Of a stretch of DNA of 64,000 nt, positions 11,183 through 24,764 are shown in pieces (the stretch's first letter is position 1; each line of letters opens with the position of its first letter). Location of the stretch: positions 21,878,205-21,942,204 of the forward strand of contig OX291558.1 in assembly GCA_946406115.1 (NCBI GenBank). The letters run 5' to 3'. The stretch is from Apoda limacodes. Its lineage: Eukaryota > Arthropoda > Insecta > Lepidoptera > Limacodidae. The notes beneath the pieces are model-generated. The model was not told the DNA's origin. It saw nothing but the letters and a program-made list of their open reading frames with translations, and made no database searches. The position numbers were made by a program, and so were the translations under genes.

Positions 11183-14100
11183 GTAGTGGTCCCAAGCCTT
11201 TTATAAAGAATTGTAATAATCTGGACCCCACGACACGGTGTTGACATGCTAATTTAAGTTTTAAGAGAGCAGGTGAATTAAAGATAGAATTTATCAATAA
11301 TAAATATAAATTTGATTAATCACCTTCGTAATTCATACCGATCGGATACTCCTAATAAATGGATAGAAAGGAGATCAATGAAGTATGAAGTAAGTGAGGG
11401 GCCCGGATGTCCTCACCGGGGTTCGATTAATATGGTTGTACCTACGTCATAAGGCGTAAATCGCAGTGGGATCCTAAAATCATCAACACAAAGAAAAATA
11501 ATTACTCGTTAAATACGACCGATTCGTAAAGTAGCAGATAACCAGGAGGTTAAAATATATGGAGAATATCGAACGATTATTTTCAGTTAATTGTTATAAA
11601 TATCGTAGGGTGCGAGAGGGATAGTAGAGTAGGCTCCGCGCCGCTTACGACGAGCCTTCAATGTGTAAATTAATCGAAGCTGTATAATCGAGTCACAAAG
11701 AAGCGGAGAAACTAGTTCGGCAGGTAAAGAGTTTAGTAGAATCGGTTTACGATCTCGATATGATGTCCGATTATTACTATAAAGTAACTGGCCACTAAAA
11801 TGCGAAGCACGTGGGTACACGTGGAAGTAAAATAAAGAAGAAATTAACTGGCGCCACAATCCCTAGACACGCCACGCGTTCAGGCCGCGTCTATCGGGGG
11901 GGAGGGGAGAACGGTTATAAGCGATAGGCGTCAGTTGCGGCACCCTTTTTCACTGTCGTCGTGTCGAGAGGCTGGCCGTGCTCGAGATTCCTGAGGAAGC
12001 GGGAAGGACAGGACGAACAAAGATTTGAAGAAATTTAATACCGACGCCGTGCACGTTTCGCCTACATCAAATATCAGTAAGTGTCTTTTGTGAGAACTGA
12101 GGCTAGCAATGTCAACTTATTATTGATGGGTTTGTACTATGGGGCTTTGTGAGGGACTTCCTTTATACCATGGCGTAAGGACTGTGTAAGGGACCGTGTA
12201 AGATGCCACCTTGGTTAAAGTGAAGGGTTGGTTGGGGAAAATTGAAAGTGGTTGACTTTTTGGTTGGGATTCTAGTTGTAAATTTGGAGTAGAGAAGGGA
12301 AAAACCCTTGCTTATTAAAAATGCAGAGGTAGTTTGTTGACATTGTTGGCTATGTACTCTTAAAGGAAAAGAGATTGCCGATTTCTGCAGAAAATTTAGT
12401 GGAGAAAAGGGCTCCTGCCGGGATCGGCGTCTCTTAACATGATGTTGTAAATTTTGTGATACTTTGTGGGAAGAAACCCCGTAATTAGGCTCTGATCTGA
12501 TTAGTTAAGAAATCGTTTAAGATTAGGGTTAAGGTCAGGCAACCCTTGTGTAAATCCTGTCCTGTGTATATGTATATCTTATTGATGAAAGCCCTACGCA
12601 AGTCCTAAGCATCGACTTCGCGCTTTGATCGGACTCGAGGTGACGGGGCATGCTTACATGACTTGGCAGGCAACCCTTGTGTAAATCCTGTCCTGTGTAT
12701 ATGTATATCTTATTGATGAAAGCCCTACGCAAGTCCTAAGCATCGACTTCGCGCTTTGATCGGACTCGAGGTGACGGGGCATGCTTACATGACTTGGCAG
12801 GCAACCCTTGTGTAAATCCTGTCCTGTGTATATGTATATCTTATTGATGAAAGCCCTACGCAAGTCCTGAGCATCGACTTCGCGCTTTGATCGGACTCGA
12901 GGTGACGGGGCATGCTTACATGACTTGGCAGGCAACCCTTGTGTGAATCCTGTCCTGTGTATATGTATCTTCATTGATGAAAATCCTACACGCTTTGGTA
13001 GACGCTCATTAGAATGGTACAGTTATGTTACATGTAATTGATGGTTATGTTAATGATATCTCTATATCCGCTACTTACTATCTCAATCATTTTAGTCCCG
13101 ATGTCTTGTTGCGTTGCGGTATGGGTGACCCCCAAAGCAAGCAGACCCTTGGTAGATAGAGGTAGGTGAGGACGGGGCAATCACAGTAGGGGTTCTTCAA
13201 GCGGGGTCTGGCTTGTTATAAGATTAGGGAAGATTGGGGCTTGATGTTAGAGACATACTAGGATAACTGCAGGCTTCAGGAATCTAAGGGTGTGAGGGGG
13301 CTGATAAAACCTAAATCTGGGTTGGCTCCAGTTCCACCCTTCACCGGCGTCGAGTGGGGAAGTTGAACTGTTAGATGCCGTTTAGGTAATGGGTGGCTAA
13401 AATTTAATGTGGGATTTTTAACCCAATCTCCTTAAGGAATCCATAGATAAATAGTACCTCCACTCCACCCATTATTGCGACGGATAGATTTGGAAAGCTA
13501 AGTATTATTGTGTTCATATTTAAATATTTGTTTCCTGTGTAAAAATAAACGTAAACCTCATATGTTTTTCAGAGCCGCGACATTAATCTAGAGAGTCTAA
13601 TTTTTAATTAGACTATCTAAGCTTTATTTTATTGCTTTATACTGTTTAATTTATGTTTTGACTAAGCCATTTAAGATAAAGATGACAGAACTTCAACATT
13701 GACCAAACTTTATTAACAGGCTATGAGGTGACGTTAGTGGGTCAGGATTTGTTCTATTCTTCGCCATGAATCACCCCGTTGAAGACGTATTAGTATAATC
13801 ATACACAATTCTCTACTAACTGATGAGGCTCTGAATTGTTGTATGGAAAGCCGAAACGTTAAGTTCTAAACACTCAGAAAGGGCTAACCCTTACTTGATC
13901 TGGCTAATGCGCCGGGTCCTGAGTGTGGATATGTCTTCCTTACAATCCACCTTAAACATATTTATTGTGTGTCAAACTAGGTGTTCTGTCGCCTTAATTA
14001 CTCTGATGAACAATTCACCACTTAACCATGTGCGTAATCGCACACCTATTTTATTATTTCTTGTGAACTTAGCTTGCACGGCATATGTTTCGGGCGAGTA

Positions 14101-16802
14101 TAGCTTCTCCGGACTAGCGGCTATTTAAACTTAAGGAGCCTCGGGTTCGAACCGACCGATCGTAGGTTATATTCAAATAATAACGAGATGGTCCCTTTAG
14201 TTCCGTAGTTAGTCATAGTAGTAAGGATAAATACATGGTCGTCTGGTTGTTTGCCACCTCCGCAGCGTTATAAATGTAGGAGTTGGCGGGGAGCACTACT
14301 TACCTATCCTAAAGAACAGTTTAAGGCACGGTGTACGAAGGATAAAGGTTATCTATTAACTCAATTACTAAATGACAGGAGGGCGAAGCCACAAGGTAAG
14401 CTAGTTTGATTAAACCTATCTACGAGTCTGTCAGGAGTTGGTCGTTATATACCTTCCTTGTTAAAGGTTCCAAGACGTCAGTCAGATAATAAGTACGATA
14501 CAATTGACAACCGCTTAAGGCCAGACGGTACCCTAGGCCCTTAAGGCTATTCAAATTCAAGTTATACATAATTAATTTTCAATATTCATTTTAGCGATCA
14601 AGTAGGAACAACCTAGTGTATGAGTTAGGCGAGCGTTAGGTTTTGTCTCAATTTTATAGTTTTGTTTTCATAAACTTTATATTCTAGTGTAGATAATCGC
14701 CATAGCTTGTAACCATAAACTCAATTTTAGATCTAAGAACGAAATTCGTACTGACCGGGTCGCGAGATACTAAACCAAAACCGAACCAACGTAAATTAGT
14801 CGAAGGAAGGTCGAGTAACACGATTAGACTCTGTACCTGCGCAGAAGACTAAAATGTGAACTCTGCGCACTCACGTGACCACGAGACGCCAGCTGGGCAC
14901 TTCGACGCACAGGCAAATGTATGGAAAGTCTGACCGGTTAGTCTTTAATTGGCCGAAGGGATAATTCGGTGGCGGGCCCAATAATTCTGAATAGAACAAC
15001 TTACGAACCCTTAAGGAATGGTTGTATATGTGAATTTTCCTGGATGATTCCCAGTTAGGGTTACCCGTAAACGACCTGGAAACTAGGATTGGTAGATTTA
15101 GATAGACTTCCATACTAAATCGTCCGCCCTTAGCGCCCTCTATAAGACCTCCTCAATATCTCCATTATTAGACAGTTAGCTAAGATAGCGATCGACCGAG
15201 TAATTCCACGATTATTACACAGATGGCGTGAGTTTCAGTGGTAAAATAATAATCATGAATGTATGTGGATTTCTGGATACCTACGGTTAGGACTATGTTA
15301 TAACTTTATTTAAAGGGTAGGCTGTAGATGTATTTCAGGGTTACATTTACTTCTAATTTGTTAGTTTGTCTTTACGGCGATTCTACATATATTATTATAA
15401 GATTAGATTAGAAGAGAAGCTAGTAAGGATAGTGGTAGTCTTTTTATATACTTAGATTGCCTTTGGGGTGGCTTCTCGAATACCATTACGACTTTATAAT
15501 TTCACTTAGGGGTTGTTAACGGGTTGTCAACAGGCTCTTTATGCAATTACTAAACTTATCGGTCAGTCTGTGGTGCATTCTTAAGTGTTATTGAGAGGGT
15601 TGTGTAATTTACGTAAGGGCCAGGCCGCGAGTATATTCGTTTTTATCTATATATATATTCAATCTGTTAGTTCATCCGTATGGTGACCTTTCATATTACA
15701 TTACAGTTTTATAACTTCGCTTAAGAGATCGATAGCTAGTCTACTAATAATTTATCTATGTACTTAATAGGTCCGCTTGTCTCCCTAATGCCTTATATAT
15801 GTTGTTATTAGTTCCGACCTTCACTTAAGCGCAAGCTAGAGAACTGGTGACAGGTTAGTTGTGTAGGTTATAGGTTAATTAAGGGATCAATAGCGTACCT
15901 GCTAATAATTTATTTAGTTATTAAATAGGTCTGTCTGTCTCTTAAATGATTTTGTTATATTATAAGTGTATAAATTTAGTTAAGGGGAAGCCAGTGAGCT
16001 TATTAGTGGTTAGTACTTTCATATGTCTAAGGGTTCTTCCTTTTAAGGTGATTTTCCTACATTACTATGAGGTTACAAGTTTACTTAAGGGCAAGATAAC
16101 TAGTGTATCGATGGACTACTTACCGTTTAAGAGTTCTCCTTTAAGGCGATTTCATACATTACTATAGGATTACGACTTCACTTAAGGGGTATGCGGTCAT
16201 AGTCGTTATAACTTCAAGGCCTATCGTGTTCGAGGGGTAACCGTGTTATTACGAGACATGTTCGGAGTTGTAAGGAGGTAGCTAGGCTGGTGAATAGGGT
16301 GACTTAGGCTAGGGTACTTCGACTACGTTAGGATAATAAATCGCATATATTTTAATCTGAAACTCGCATTTAGTAATTTAAATTCTGGTCTAATGCTAAT
16401 CAGGACTTAGTGGTTCTGCGGTTAAGGATTAGTTATAGGCCATTGCTTTTAATGTAGGTATAATGTAAAATTAGGGTTTTGATTTTGTTCTTTCACACCT
16501 GGGACTGATTGAATCCATACCTCTTAGGATCTGGGGTTATTATCGGTCACAACGAGGGGTCCAAATAGACGATTACGCCATTAGACGATCACAGCCAAAT
16601 AAAATATTAGCTTTCTTTAATAATAACATTAACGGTTACAAAATACTATTAACATTTCTTTATAATAATAGAGACAACAATAATATGTTAGAATTACACA
16701 TGTCTTCACGTATTCAAATTGGCGAGTACGTCGGTATACTCCACGTGAGTTCAAATTTATAATTTTATTATTTTTATAAACTGGGGGGGGCGGGTTTCTA
16801 CA
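11183..16802 (+). repeat. 3' LTR of copy A (complete, 5,620 bp)
   Basis: Complete terminal repeat from TGTAGTGGTCCC (11,183) to TTTCTACA (16,802). From 12,584 onward it matches 1-4,218. The differences I could find are one substitution (C at 2,288 against T at 14,871) and the G-run at the extreme 3' end. The terminal 170 bp differ from the copy B version by a cluster of substitutions and a 4-bp indel. 5.6 kb is far longer than the 0.2-1 kb usual for insect LTRs. No promoter can be assigned with confidence. Confidence 0.85.
12535..12975 (+). repeat. 131-bp tandem array in 3' LTR of copy A
   Basis: GGCAACCCTTG recurs at 131-bp intervals with four start points (about 12,537, 12,668, 12,799 and 12,930). 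The left array boundary GATTAGGGTTAAGGTCAGGC matches the boundary seen in inverted copy B. Confidence 0.9.
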
Positions 16803-16840
16803 TTTTTGGTATTACATTAGGTATACTTGGTATAAATGAC
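16803..16840. other. 38-bp host sequence between copy A and the LINE
   Basis: After the terminal CA of copy A the sequence leaves the element and runs 38 bp to the LINE's target duplication. If A inserted like B, the first four bases (TTTT, 16,803-16,806) should also lie just upstream of A, outside the window. Confidence 0.6.
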
Positions 16841-16852
16841 AACTTGGTTTCA
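16841..16852. repeat. Target-site duplication of the split LINE, left
   Basis: AACTTGGTTTCA, identical to 36,228-36,239. The LINE's TTGATTGATTG tail follows directly. Confidence 0.75.
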
Positions 16853-17862
16853 TTGATTGATTGATTGTTTTATTTAATGGCATTCGTTTAGGAACACATA
16901 GCCACCATCAGTGTTACGTCAAGATTAAATTTAAAAATTACGGTGTACTATATCTTAAGCTGCTGTTGGATTACCTGAAAATAAGGAAAAATATTTTGTT
17001 TTATGATCTACACTATACTACTACTATTATAATGAATCATACATAGTCAATTTTAAATATTAAAAATATACCTATAGTTTTATGTTGTTACTGATGATAA
17101 ATAACGACAGTATGTTAATAGTAACTGGATTTAGATGATGCAACATACACTCAATTGACAATGGTAGTGGGATCTTATTATCTACTAGTGATTTATATAA
17201 ATTGTCATGATTATACTTTGGACATGAGAATACAATGTGGTTTAAATAACCCTCATCAAGGCCACATTCACATAAGGATGAATCACATATTCTTAACTTT
17301 TTTAAATGTACAGGAATACAACAGTGGCCAAATCTCATCCTACTGATGATAGTACAAACTTTTTTATTTGTTTTGTATTTGTAGAACCACGGTTTTTCAG
17401 GAATGATTGGCTGTAGTTTCCTGTAATGATCACCTATATTTTTGCAGTTACGTATCCATCTACAGGACCATCTACGTCTCAAACTTTGACTTGGGATCAA
17501 CAATAAATCTTGAGGATAGTTTTTGAAAGGAACCTTGTCACCACAAATAATGGCTTCCTTAGCTATTTTGTCGGCACTTTCATTTCCACAGATACCACTA
17601 TGACCTGGGATCCAAACTAGTACATCCTGTAATCCTAACTGAGAACACCTAAGTAAGAGTTCTTTACACTCAAATATTATCTGACTCTTAGCATTTGCTT
17701 TAAATGGGTTACACTGTAAAGATTTAGGGGACTAAGGGAAGCTGAACATATTACTGTGTGTGAGAGTTTAAACAGTAAGACATACTTGACTGCTTCTAAA
17801 ATACCCCTGCATTCACCAGTGTACACTGTAGTTTCTGGGGGACACTTGATTTTTTGAACTAT
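16853..17862 (-). pseudogene. LINE RNase H C-terminal half and zinc-finger-like tail
   Basis: Read on -, this begins inside RNase H with the block containing the catalytic glutamate (VYTGECRGILEAVKYV). It continues, after a frameshift near 17,720, to the conserved VWIPGHSGICGNESADKIAK block near 17,600. The tail (17,503-17,072) contains CECGLDEGYLNHIVFSCPKY, the Cys/His motif common at the C-terminus of I/Jockey-type LINE proteins. The N-terminal half of the same domain is at 35,764-36,210. RNase H degrades the RNA strand during target-primed reverse transcription. The copy is dead: 5'-truncated, frameshifted and interrupted. Confidence 0.8.
17859..17862. repeat. 4-bp target-site duplication of copy B, left
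   Basis: CTAT directly before TGTAGAAACC (17,863). It matches CTAT at 35,760-35,763. Four-base duplications are usual for many Gypsy-type integrases. Confidence 0.8.
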
Positions 17863-20800
17863 TGTAGAAACCCCCCACTTATAAAAATAATAAAATTATA
17901 AATTTGAACTCACGTGGAGTATACTGACGTAGTCGCCAATTTGAATACGTGATGGCGTACGTAATCCTAACATATTATTATTGCCTTTATTATTATAAAT
18001 GTTAATGATATTTTGTAACCGTTAATGTTATTATTAAAGAAAGCTAATATTTTATTTGGCTGTGATCGTCTAGTGGCGTAATCGTCTATTTGGACCCCTC
18101 GTTGTGACCGATAATAACCCCAGATCCTAAGAGGTATGGATTCAATCAGTCCCAGGTGTGAAAGAACAAAATCAAAACCCTAATTTTACATTATACCTAC
18201 ATTAAAAGCAATGGCCTATAACTAATCCTTAACCGCAGAACCACTAAGTCCTGATTAGCATTAGACCAGAATTTAAATTACTAAATGCGAGTTTCAGATT
18301 AAAATATATGCGATTTATTATCCTAACGTAGTCGAAGTACCCTAGCCTAAGTCACCCTATTCACCAGCCTAGCTACCTCCTTACAACTCCGAACATGTCT
18401 CGTAATAACACGGTTACCCCTCGAACACGATAGGCCTTGAAGTTATAACGACTATGACCGCATACCCCTTAAGTGAAGTCGTAATCCTATAGTAATGTAT
18501 GAAATCGCCTTAAAGGAGAACTCTTAAACGGTAAGTAGTCCATCGATACACTAGTTATCTTGCCCTTAAGTAAACTTGTGACCTCATAGTAATGTAGGAA
18601 AATCACCTTAAAAGGAAGAACCCTTAGACATATGAAAGTACTAACCACTAATAAGCTCACTGGCTTCCCCTTAACTAAATTTATACACTTATAATATAAC
18701 AAAATCATTTAAGAGACAGACAGACCTATTTAATAACTAAATAAATTATTAGCAGGTACGCTATTGATCCCTTAATTAACCTATAACCTACACAACTAAC
18801 CTGTCACCAGTTCTCTAGCTTGCGCTTAAGTGAAGGTCGGAACTAATAACAACATATATAAGGCATTAGGGAGACAAGCGGACCTATTAAGTACATAGAT
18901 AAATTATTAGTAGACTAGCTATCGATCTCTTAAGCGAAGTTATAAAACTGTAATGTAATATGAAAGGTCACCATACGGATGAACTAACAGATTGAATATA
19001 TATATAGATAAAAACGAATATACTCGCGGCCTGGCCCTTACGTAAATTACACAACCCTCTCAATAACACTTAAGAATGCACCACAGACTGACCGATAAGT
19101 TTAGTAATTGCATAAAGAGCCTGTTGACAACCCGTTAACAACCCCTAAGTGAAATTATAAAGTCGTAATGGTATTCGAGAAGCCACCCCAAAGGCAATCT
19201 AAGTATATAAAAAGACTACCACTATCCTTACTAGCTTCTCTTCTAATCTAATCTTATAATAATATATGTAGAATCGCCGTAAAGACAAACTAACAAATTA
19301 GAAGTAAATGTAACCCTGAAATACATCTACAGCCTACCCTTTAAATAAAGTTATAACATAGTCCTAACCGTAGGTATCCAGAAATCCACATACATTCATG
19401 ATTATTATTTTACCACTGAAACTCACGCCATCTGTGTAATAATCGTGGAATTACTCGGTCGATCGATATCTTAGCTAACTGTCTAATAATGGAGATATTG
19501 AGGAGGTCTTATAGAGGGCGCTAAGGGCGGACGATTTAGTATGGAAGTCTATCTAAATCTACCAATCCTAGTTTCCAGGTCGTTTACGGGTAACCCTAAC
19601 TGGGAATCATCCAGGAAAATTCACATATACAACCATTCCTTAAGGGTTCGTAAGTTGTTCTATTCAGAATTATTGGGCCCGCCACCGAATTATCCCTTCG
19701 GCCAATTAAAGACTAACCGGTCAGACTTTCCATACATTTGCCTGTGCGTCGAAGTGCCCAGCTGGCGTCTCGTGGTCACGTGAGTGCGCAGAGTTCACAT
19801 TTTAGTCTTCTGCGCAGGTACAGAGTCTAATCGTGTTACTCGACCTTCCTTCGACTAATTTACGTTGGTTCGGTTTTGGTTTAGTATCTCGCGACCCGGT
19901 CAGTACGAATTTCGTTCTTAGATCTAAAATTGAGTTTATGGTTACAAGCTATGGCGATTATCTACACTAGAATATAAAGTTTATGAAAACAAAACTATAA
20001 AATTGAGACAAAACCTAACGCTCGCCTAACTCATACACTAGGTTGTTCCTACTTGATCGCTAAAATGAATATTGAAAATTAATTATGTATAACTTGAATT
20101 TGAATAGCCTTAAGGGCCTAGGGTACCGTCTGGCCTTAAGCGGTTGTCAATTGTATCGTACTTATTATCTGACTGACGTCTTGGAACCTTTAACAAGGAA
20201 GGTATATAACGACCAACTCCTGACAGACTCGTAGATAGGTTTAATCAAACTAGCTTACCTTGTGGCTTCGCCCTCCTGTCATTTAGTAATTGAGTTAATA
20301 GATAACCTTTATCCTTCGTACACCGTGCCTTAAACTGTTCTTTAGGATAGGTAAGTAGTGCTCCCCGCCAACTCCTACATTTATAACGCTGCGGAGGTGG
20401 CAAACAACCAGACGACCATGTATTTATCCTTACTACTATGACTAACTACGGAACTAAAGGGACCATCTCGTTATTATTTGAATATAACCTACGATCGGTC
20501 GGTTCAAACCCGAGGCTCCTTAAGTTTAAATAGCCGCTAGTCCGGAGAAGCTATACTCGCCCGAAACATATGCCGTGCAAGCTAAGTTCACAAGAAATAA
20601 TAAAATAGGTGTGCGATTACGCACATGGTTAAGTGGTGAATTGTTCATCAGAGTAATTAAGGCGACAGAACACCTAGTTTGACACACAATAAATATGTTT
20701 AAGGTGGATTGTAAGGAAGACATATCCACACTCAGGACCCGGCGCATTAGCCAGATCAAGTAAGGGTTAGCCCTTTCTGAGTGTTTAGAACTTAACGTTT

Positions 20801-23340
20801 CGGCTTTCCATACAACAATTCAGAGCCTCATCAGTTAGTAGAGAATTGTGTATGATTATACTAATACGTCTTCAACGGGGTGATTCATGGCGAAGAATAG
20901 AACAAATCCTGACCCACTAACGTCACCTCATAGCCTGTTAATAAAGTTTGGTCAATGTTGAAGTTCTGTCATCTTTATCTTAAATGGCTTAGTCAAAACA
21001 TAAATTAAACAGTATAAGCAATAAAATAAAGCTTAGATAGTCTAATTAAAAATTAGACTCTCTAGATTAATGTCGCGGCTCTGAAAAACATATGAGGTTT
21101 ACGTTTATTTTTACACAGGAAACAAATATTTAAATATGAACACAATAATACTTAGCTTTCCAAATCTATCCGTCGCAATAATGGGTGGAGTGGAGGTACT
21201 ATTTATCTATGGATTCCTTAAGGAGATTGGGTTAAAAATCCCACATTAAATTTTAGCCACCCATTACCTAAACGGCATCTAACAGTTCAGCTTCCCCACT
21301 CGACGCCGGTGAAGGGTGGAACTGGAGCCAACCCAGATTTAGGTTTTATCAGCCCCCTCACACCCTTAGATTCCTGAAGCCTGCAGTTATCCTAGTATGT
21401 CTCTAACATCAAGCCCCAATCTTCCCTAATCTTATAACAAGCCAGACCCCGCTTGAAGAACCCCTACTGTGATTGCCCCGTCCTCACCTACCTCTATCTA
21501 CCAAGGGTCTGCTTGCTTTGGGGGTCACCCATACCGCAACGCAACAAGACATCGGGACTAAAATGATTGAGATAGTAAGTAGCGGATATAGAGATATCAT
21601 TAACATAACCATCAATTACATGTAACATAACTGTACCATTCTAATGAGCGTCTACCAAAGCGTGTAGGATTTTCATCAATGAAGATACATATACACAGGA
21701 CAGGATTCACACAAGGGTTGCCTGCCAAGTCATGTAAGCATGCCCCGTCACCTCGAGTCCGATCAAAGCGCGAAGTCGATGCTCAGGACTTGCGTAGGGC
21801 TTTCATCAATAAGATATACATATACACAGGACAGGATTTACACAAGGGTTGCCTGCCAAGTCATGTAAGCATGCCCCGTCACCTCGAGTCCGATCAAAGC
21901 GCGAAGTCGATGCTTAGGACTTGCGTAGGGCTTTCATCAATAAGATATACATATACACAGGACAGGATTCACACAAGGGTTGCCTGACCTTAACCCTAAT
22001 CTTAAACGATTTCTTAACTAATCAGATCAGAGCCTAATTACGGGGTTTCTTCCCACAAAGTATCACAAAATTTACAACATCATGTTAAGAGACGCCGATC
22101 CCGGCAGGAGCCCTTTTCTCCACTAAATTTTCTGCAGAAATCGGCAATCTCTTTTCCTTTAAGAGTACATAGCCAACAATGTCAACAAACTACCTCTGCA
22201 TTTTTAATAAACAAGGGTTTTTCCCTTCTCTACTCCAAATTTACAACTAGAATCCCAACCAAAAAGTCAACCACTTTCAATTTTCCCCAACCAACCCTTC
22301 ACTTTAACCAAGGTGGCATCTTACACGGTCCCTTACACAGTCCTTACGCCATGGTATAAAGGAAGTCCCTCACAAAGCCCCATAGTACAAACCCATCAAT
22401 AATAAGTTGACATTGCTAGCCTCAGTTCTCACAAAAGACACTTACTGATATTTGATGTAGGCGAAACGTGCACGGCGTCGGTATTAAATTTCTTCAAATC
22501 TTTGTTCGTCCTGTCCTTCCCGCTTCCTCAGGAATCTCGAGCACGGCCAGCCTCTCGGTACGACGACAGTGGAAAAGGGTGCCGCAACTGACGCCTATCG
22601 CTTATAACCGTTCTCCCCTCCCCCCCGATAGACGCGGCCTGAACGCGTGGCGTGTCTAGGGATTGTGGCGCCAGTTAATTTCTTCTTTATTTTACTTCCA
22701 CGTGTACCCACGTGCTTCGCATTTTAGTGGCCAGTTACTTTATAGTAATAATCGGACATCATATCGAGATCGTAAACCGATTCTACTAAACTCTTTACCT
22801 GCCGAACTAGTTTCTCCGCTTCTTTGTGACTCGATTATACAGCTTCGATTAATTTACACATTGAAGGCTCGTCGTAAGCGGCGCGGAGCCTACTCTACTA
22901 TCCCTCTCGCACCCTACGATATTTATAACAATTAACTGAAAATAATCGTTCGATATTCTCCATATATTTTAACCTCCTGGTTATCTGCTACTTTACGAAT
23001 CGGTCGTATTTAACGAGTAATTATTTTTCTTTGTGTTGATGATTTTAGGATCCCACTGCGATTTACGCCTTATGACGTAGGTACAACCATATTAATCGAA
23101 CCCCGGTGAGGACATCCGGGCCCCTCACTTACTTCATACTTCATTGATCTCCTTTCTATCCATTTATTAGGAGTATCCGATCGGTATGAATTACGAAGGT
23201 GATTAATCAAATTTATATTTATTATTGATAAATTCTATCTTTAATTCACCTGCTCTCTTAAAACTTAAATTAGCATGTCAACACCGTGTCGTGGGGTCCA
23301 GATTATTACAATTCTTTATAAAAGGCTTGGGACCACTACA
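17863..23340 (-). repeat. 3' LTR of copy B (5,478 bp)
   Basis: Runs from CTACA on the - strand at 17,863 up to 23,340, where TGTAGTGGTCCC begins. It has one fewer 131-bp unit than the 5' LTR. Private changes include A in GGTTCAAACCC near 20,507 (others have GGTTCGAACCC), a one-base deletion near 21,017, and AATAAACAAGG near 22,209 (others AATAAGCAAGG). It carries A at 19,783 (T on the element strand), the variant also found in the 3' LTR of copy A. Confidence 0.88.
21669..21990 (-). repeat. 131-bp tandem array in 3' LTR of copy B
   Basis: AAGGGTTGCC recurs at about 21,719, 21,850 and 21,981, a 131-bp period. This is one unit shorter than in the other complete LTRs and accounts for almost all of the LTR length difference. 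Confidence 0.9.
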
Positions 23341-23352
23341 ATCCTCCCCAAC
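23341..23352 (-). promoter_or_regulatory. Polypurine tract before 3' LTR of copy B
   Basis: On -, GTTGGGGAGGAT abuts the TG of the 3' LTR, identical to copy A at 11,171-11,182. Confidence 0.6.
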
Positions 23353-23509
23353 AAGTCATAAATGTACACTTATCAGTTGTGACTTGTTTCTTAATTAACC
23401 ACTGGATCTCTACACCTAAGTTTTAAGACCTCGACTTACAACTCGAACCTAGTTCAGTAATGACATATAAATTACTCGAGACTTAATCTAACCTTAATTC
23501 AGCAATAAC

Positions 23510-23840
23510 GCTAACCTTAACCTAAAAACCCCTACATAAACCTAAATCCAACAACCCTCATGTTGACCTGGACTTCCCAAACATAACCGTAACCTAAACC
23601 TTATAACCCTCATGTCCACCCAAACCTAATAAACCCTAATGTTAACCTAAACACTATAAACCTCATGTTAACCTAGACCTCCTAAACATATCTGTAACCT
23701 AAGCCTAATAATCCTCATGTTTACCTAAACCTAATAAATTTTATGTGTACCTAAACCCTATAAACCTCATGTTTACCTAACCCTAATTGCCCTGAACCTA
23801 ATAAACCTAATATTATCCTTACCTTAATCCTAGCCCTGCC
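23510..23840 (-). repeat. Degenerate TTAGG-like tract, copy B
   Basis: On + this reads as many CCTAA/CCTAAA words mixed with CATGTTAACC-type spacers. It is the same tract as 10,690-11,010. Confidence 0.6.
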
Positions 23841-24764
23841 GTCAGTAAAAAAGAAATCGCATCGAAATTTCCCGTAACCTCCTCCGAGAGCGGTATCGCG
23901 ACTAATACACAAGGCCCCTTATACAACAATGAAAACTTCTTAATCCACTTCACCCTCACACTTGAGTTATCAGTTCTACGCGCTTTCATCAAATTCCCTG
24001 ACCGGAATTGTTCCTTTCAACGTGTCTTCTCATAAGGATCACCCTTCCTTTAACTGCACTTTACCCATTCAGTCCTAGCCTTATCTTTCATTTCCTCCAA
24101 TTCCCTCTCGCTTATATTATCGACGGTTTTCCATCCATTCCCCCGTCGTAAAATCAACTTAGTTCACCCTAAAACATAATCATACGTTCACCCTATTAAA
24201 ACTAGCAACAGCACCTAAAGCTTAAATCAGTCTCTCGACACTACTGATTTCTAACTAATCAACTTAATGGACATCTCCCATCCTATAATCACCCTCAACT
24301 CCAAGGTTATCTCATCGTTCAAGGTCTGCTTCCATTTAGATATTAATGAATCTCATACTATAGTTCCGTACCAAGACGATGACTAATCAAACCTGGTTTA
24401 GCGTGGTACTAGTTGTCTCATCATGTTCCTCACTAATCTAAACTGGTTTAAAGGGCTGTACCCAATAAGCTACGATGATCACCTAAGAGCCTCCTAATAA
24501 TAATGAATGACACGTCATAATAATTACTCGAAATAGAACGTAAGAGATTAAAAAGAAATTATAGTGCTTAAGATCGTGCTTTACTCAAATGCAGCAAATA
24601 ACTATGACGAACACAGCTTCAGTTAAGGACCACTGGCCTCACTCAACCTCAGCCAGCGACTACTCAGGGACCCACCCTGTCGAAACAAGGTCAGTCCCCT
24701 GCAACGCTACGATAGGAAACACCAGATATAATGGATAGTTATGAAGAATATAGTAGATCGAAGA

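Larger units (their letters stand above)
1..16802 (+). mobile_element. Giant non-coding LTR-type element, copy A (5'-incomplete at window edge)
   Basis: Copy A of a large element with long terminal direct repeats. Positions 1-4,218 and 12,584-16,802 repeat each other at a constant offset of 12,583 bp with almost no differences. The order is partial 5' LTR, 6,964-bp interior, complete 5,620-bp 3' LTR. The 3' LTR starts TGTAGTGGTCCC and ends TTTCTACA, and the purine tract TTGGGGAGGAT sits directly upstream of it, which sets the orientation as +. No open frame exceeds about 113 codons and none resembles gag, protease, RT, integrase or env. It is the inverted counterpart of the complete copy at 17,863-35,759. 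About 1.4 kb of the 5' LTR and the upstream target duplication lie outside the window. The structure is seen directly; calling it a non-autonomous LTR retroelement is inference. Confidence 0.85.
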
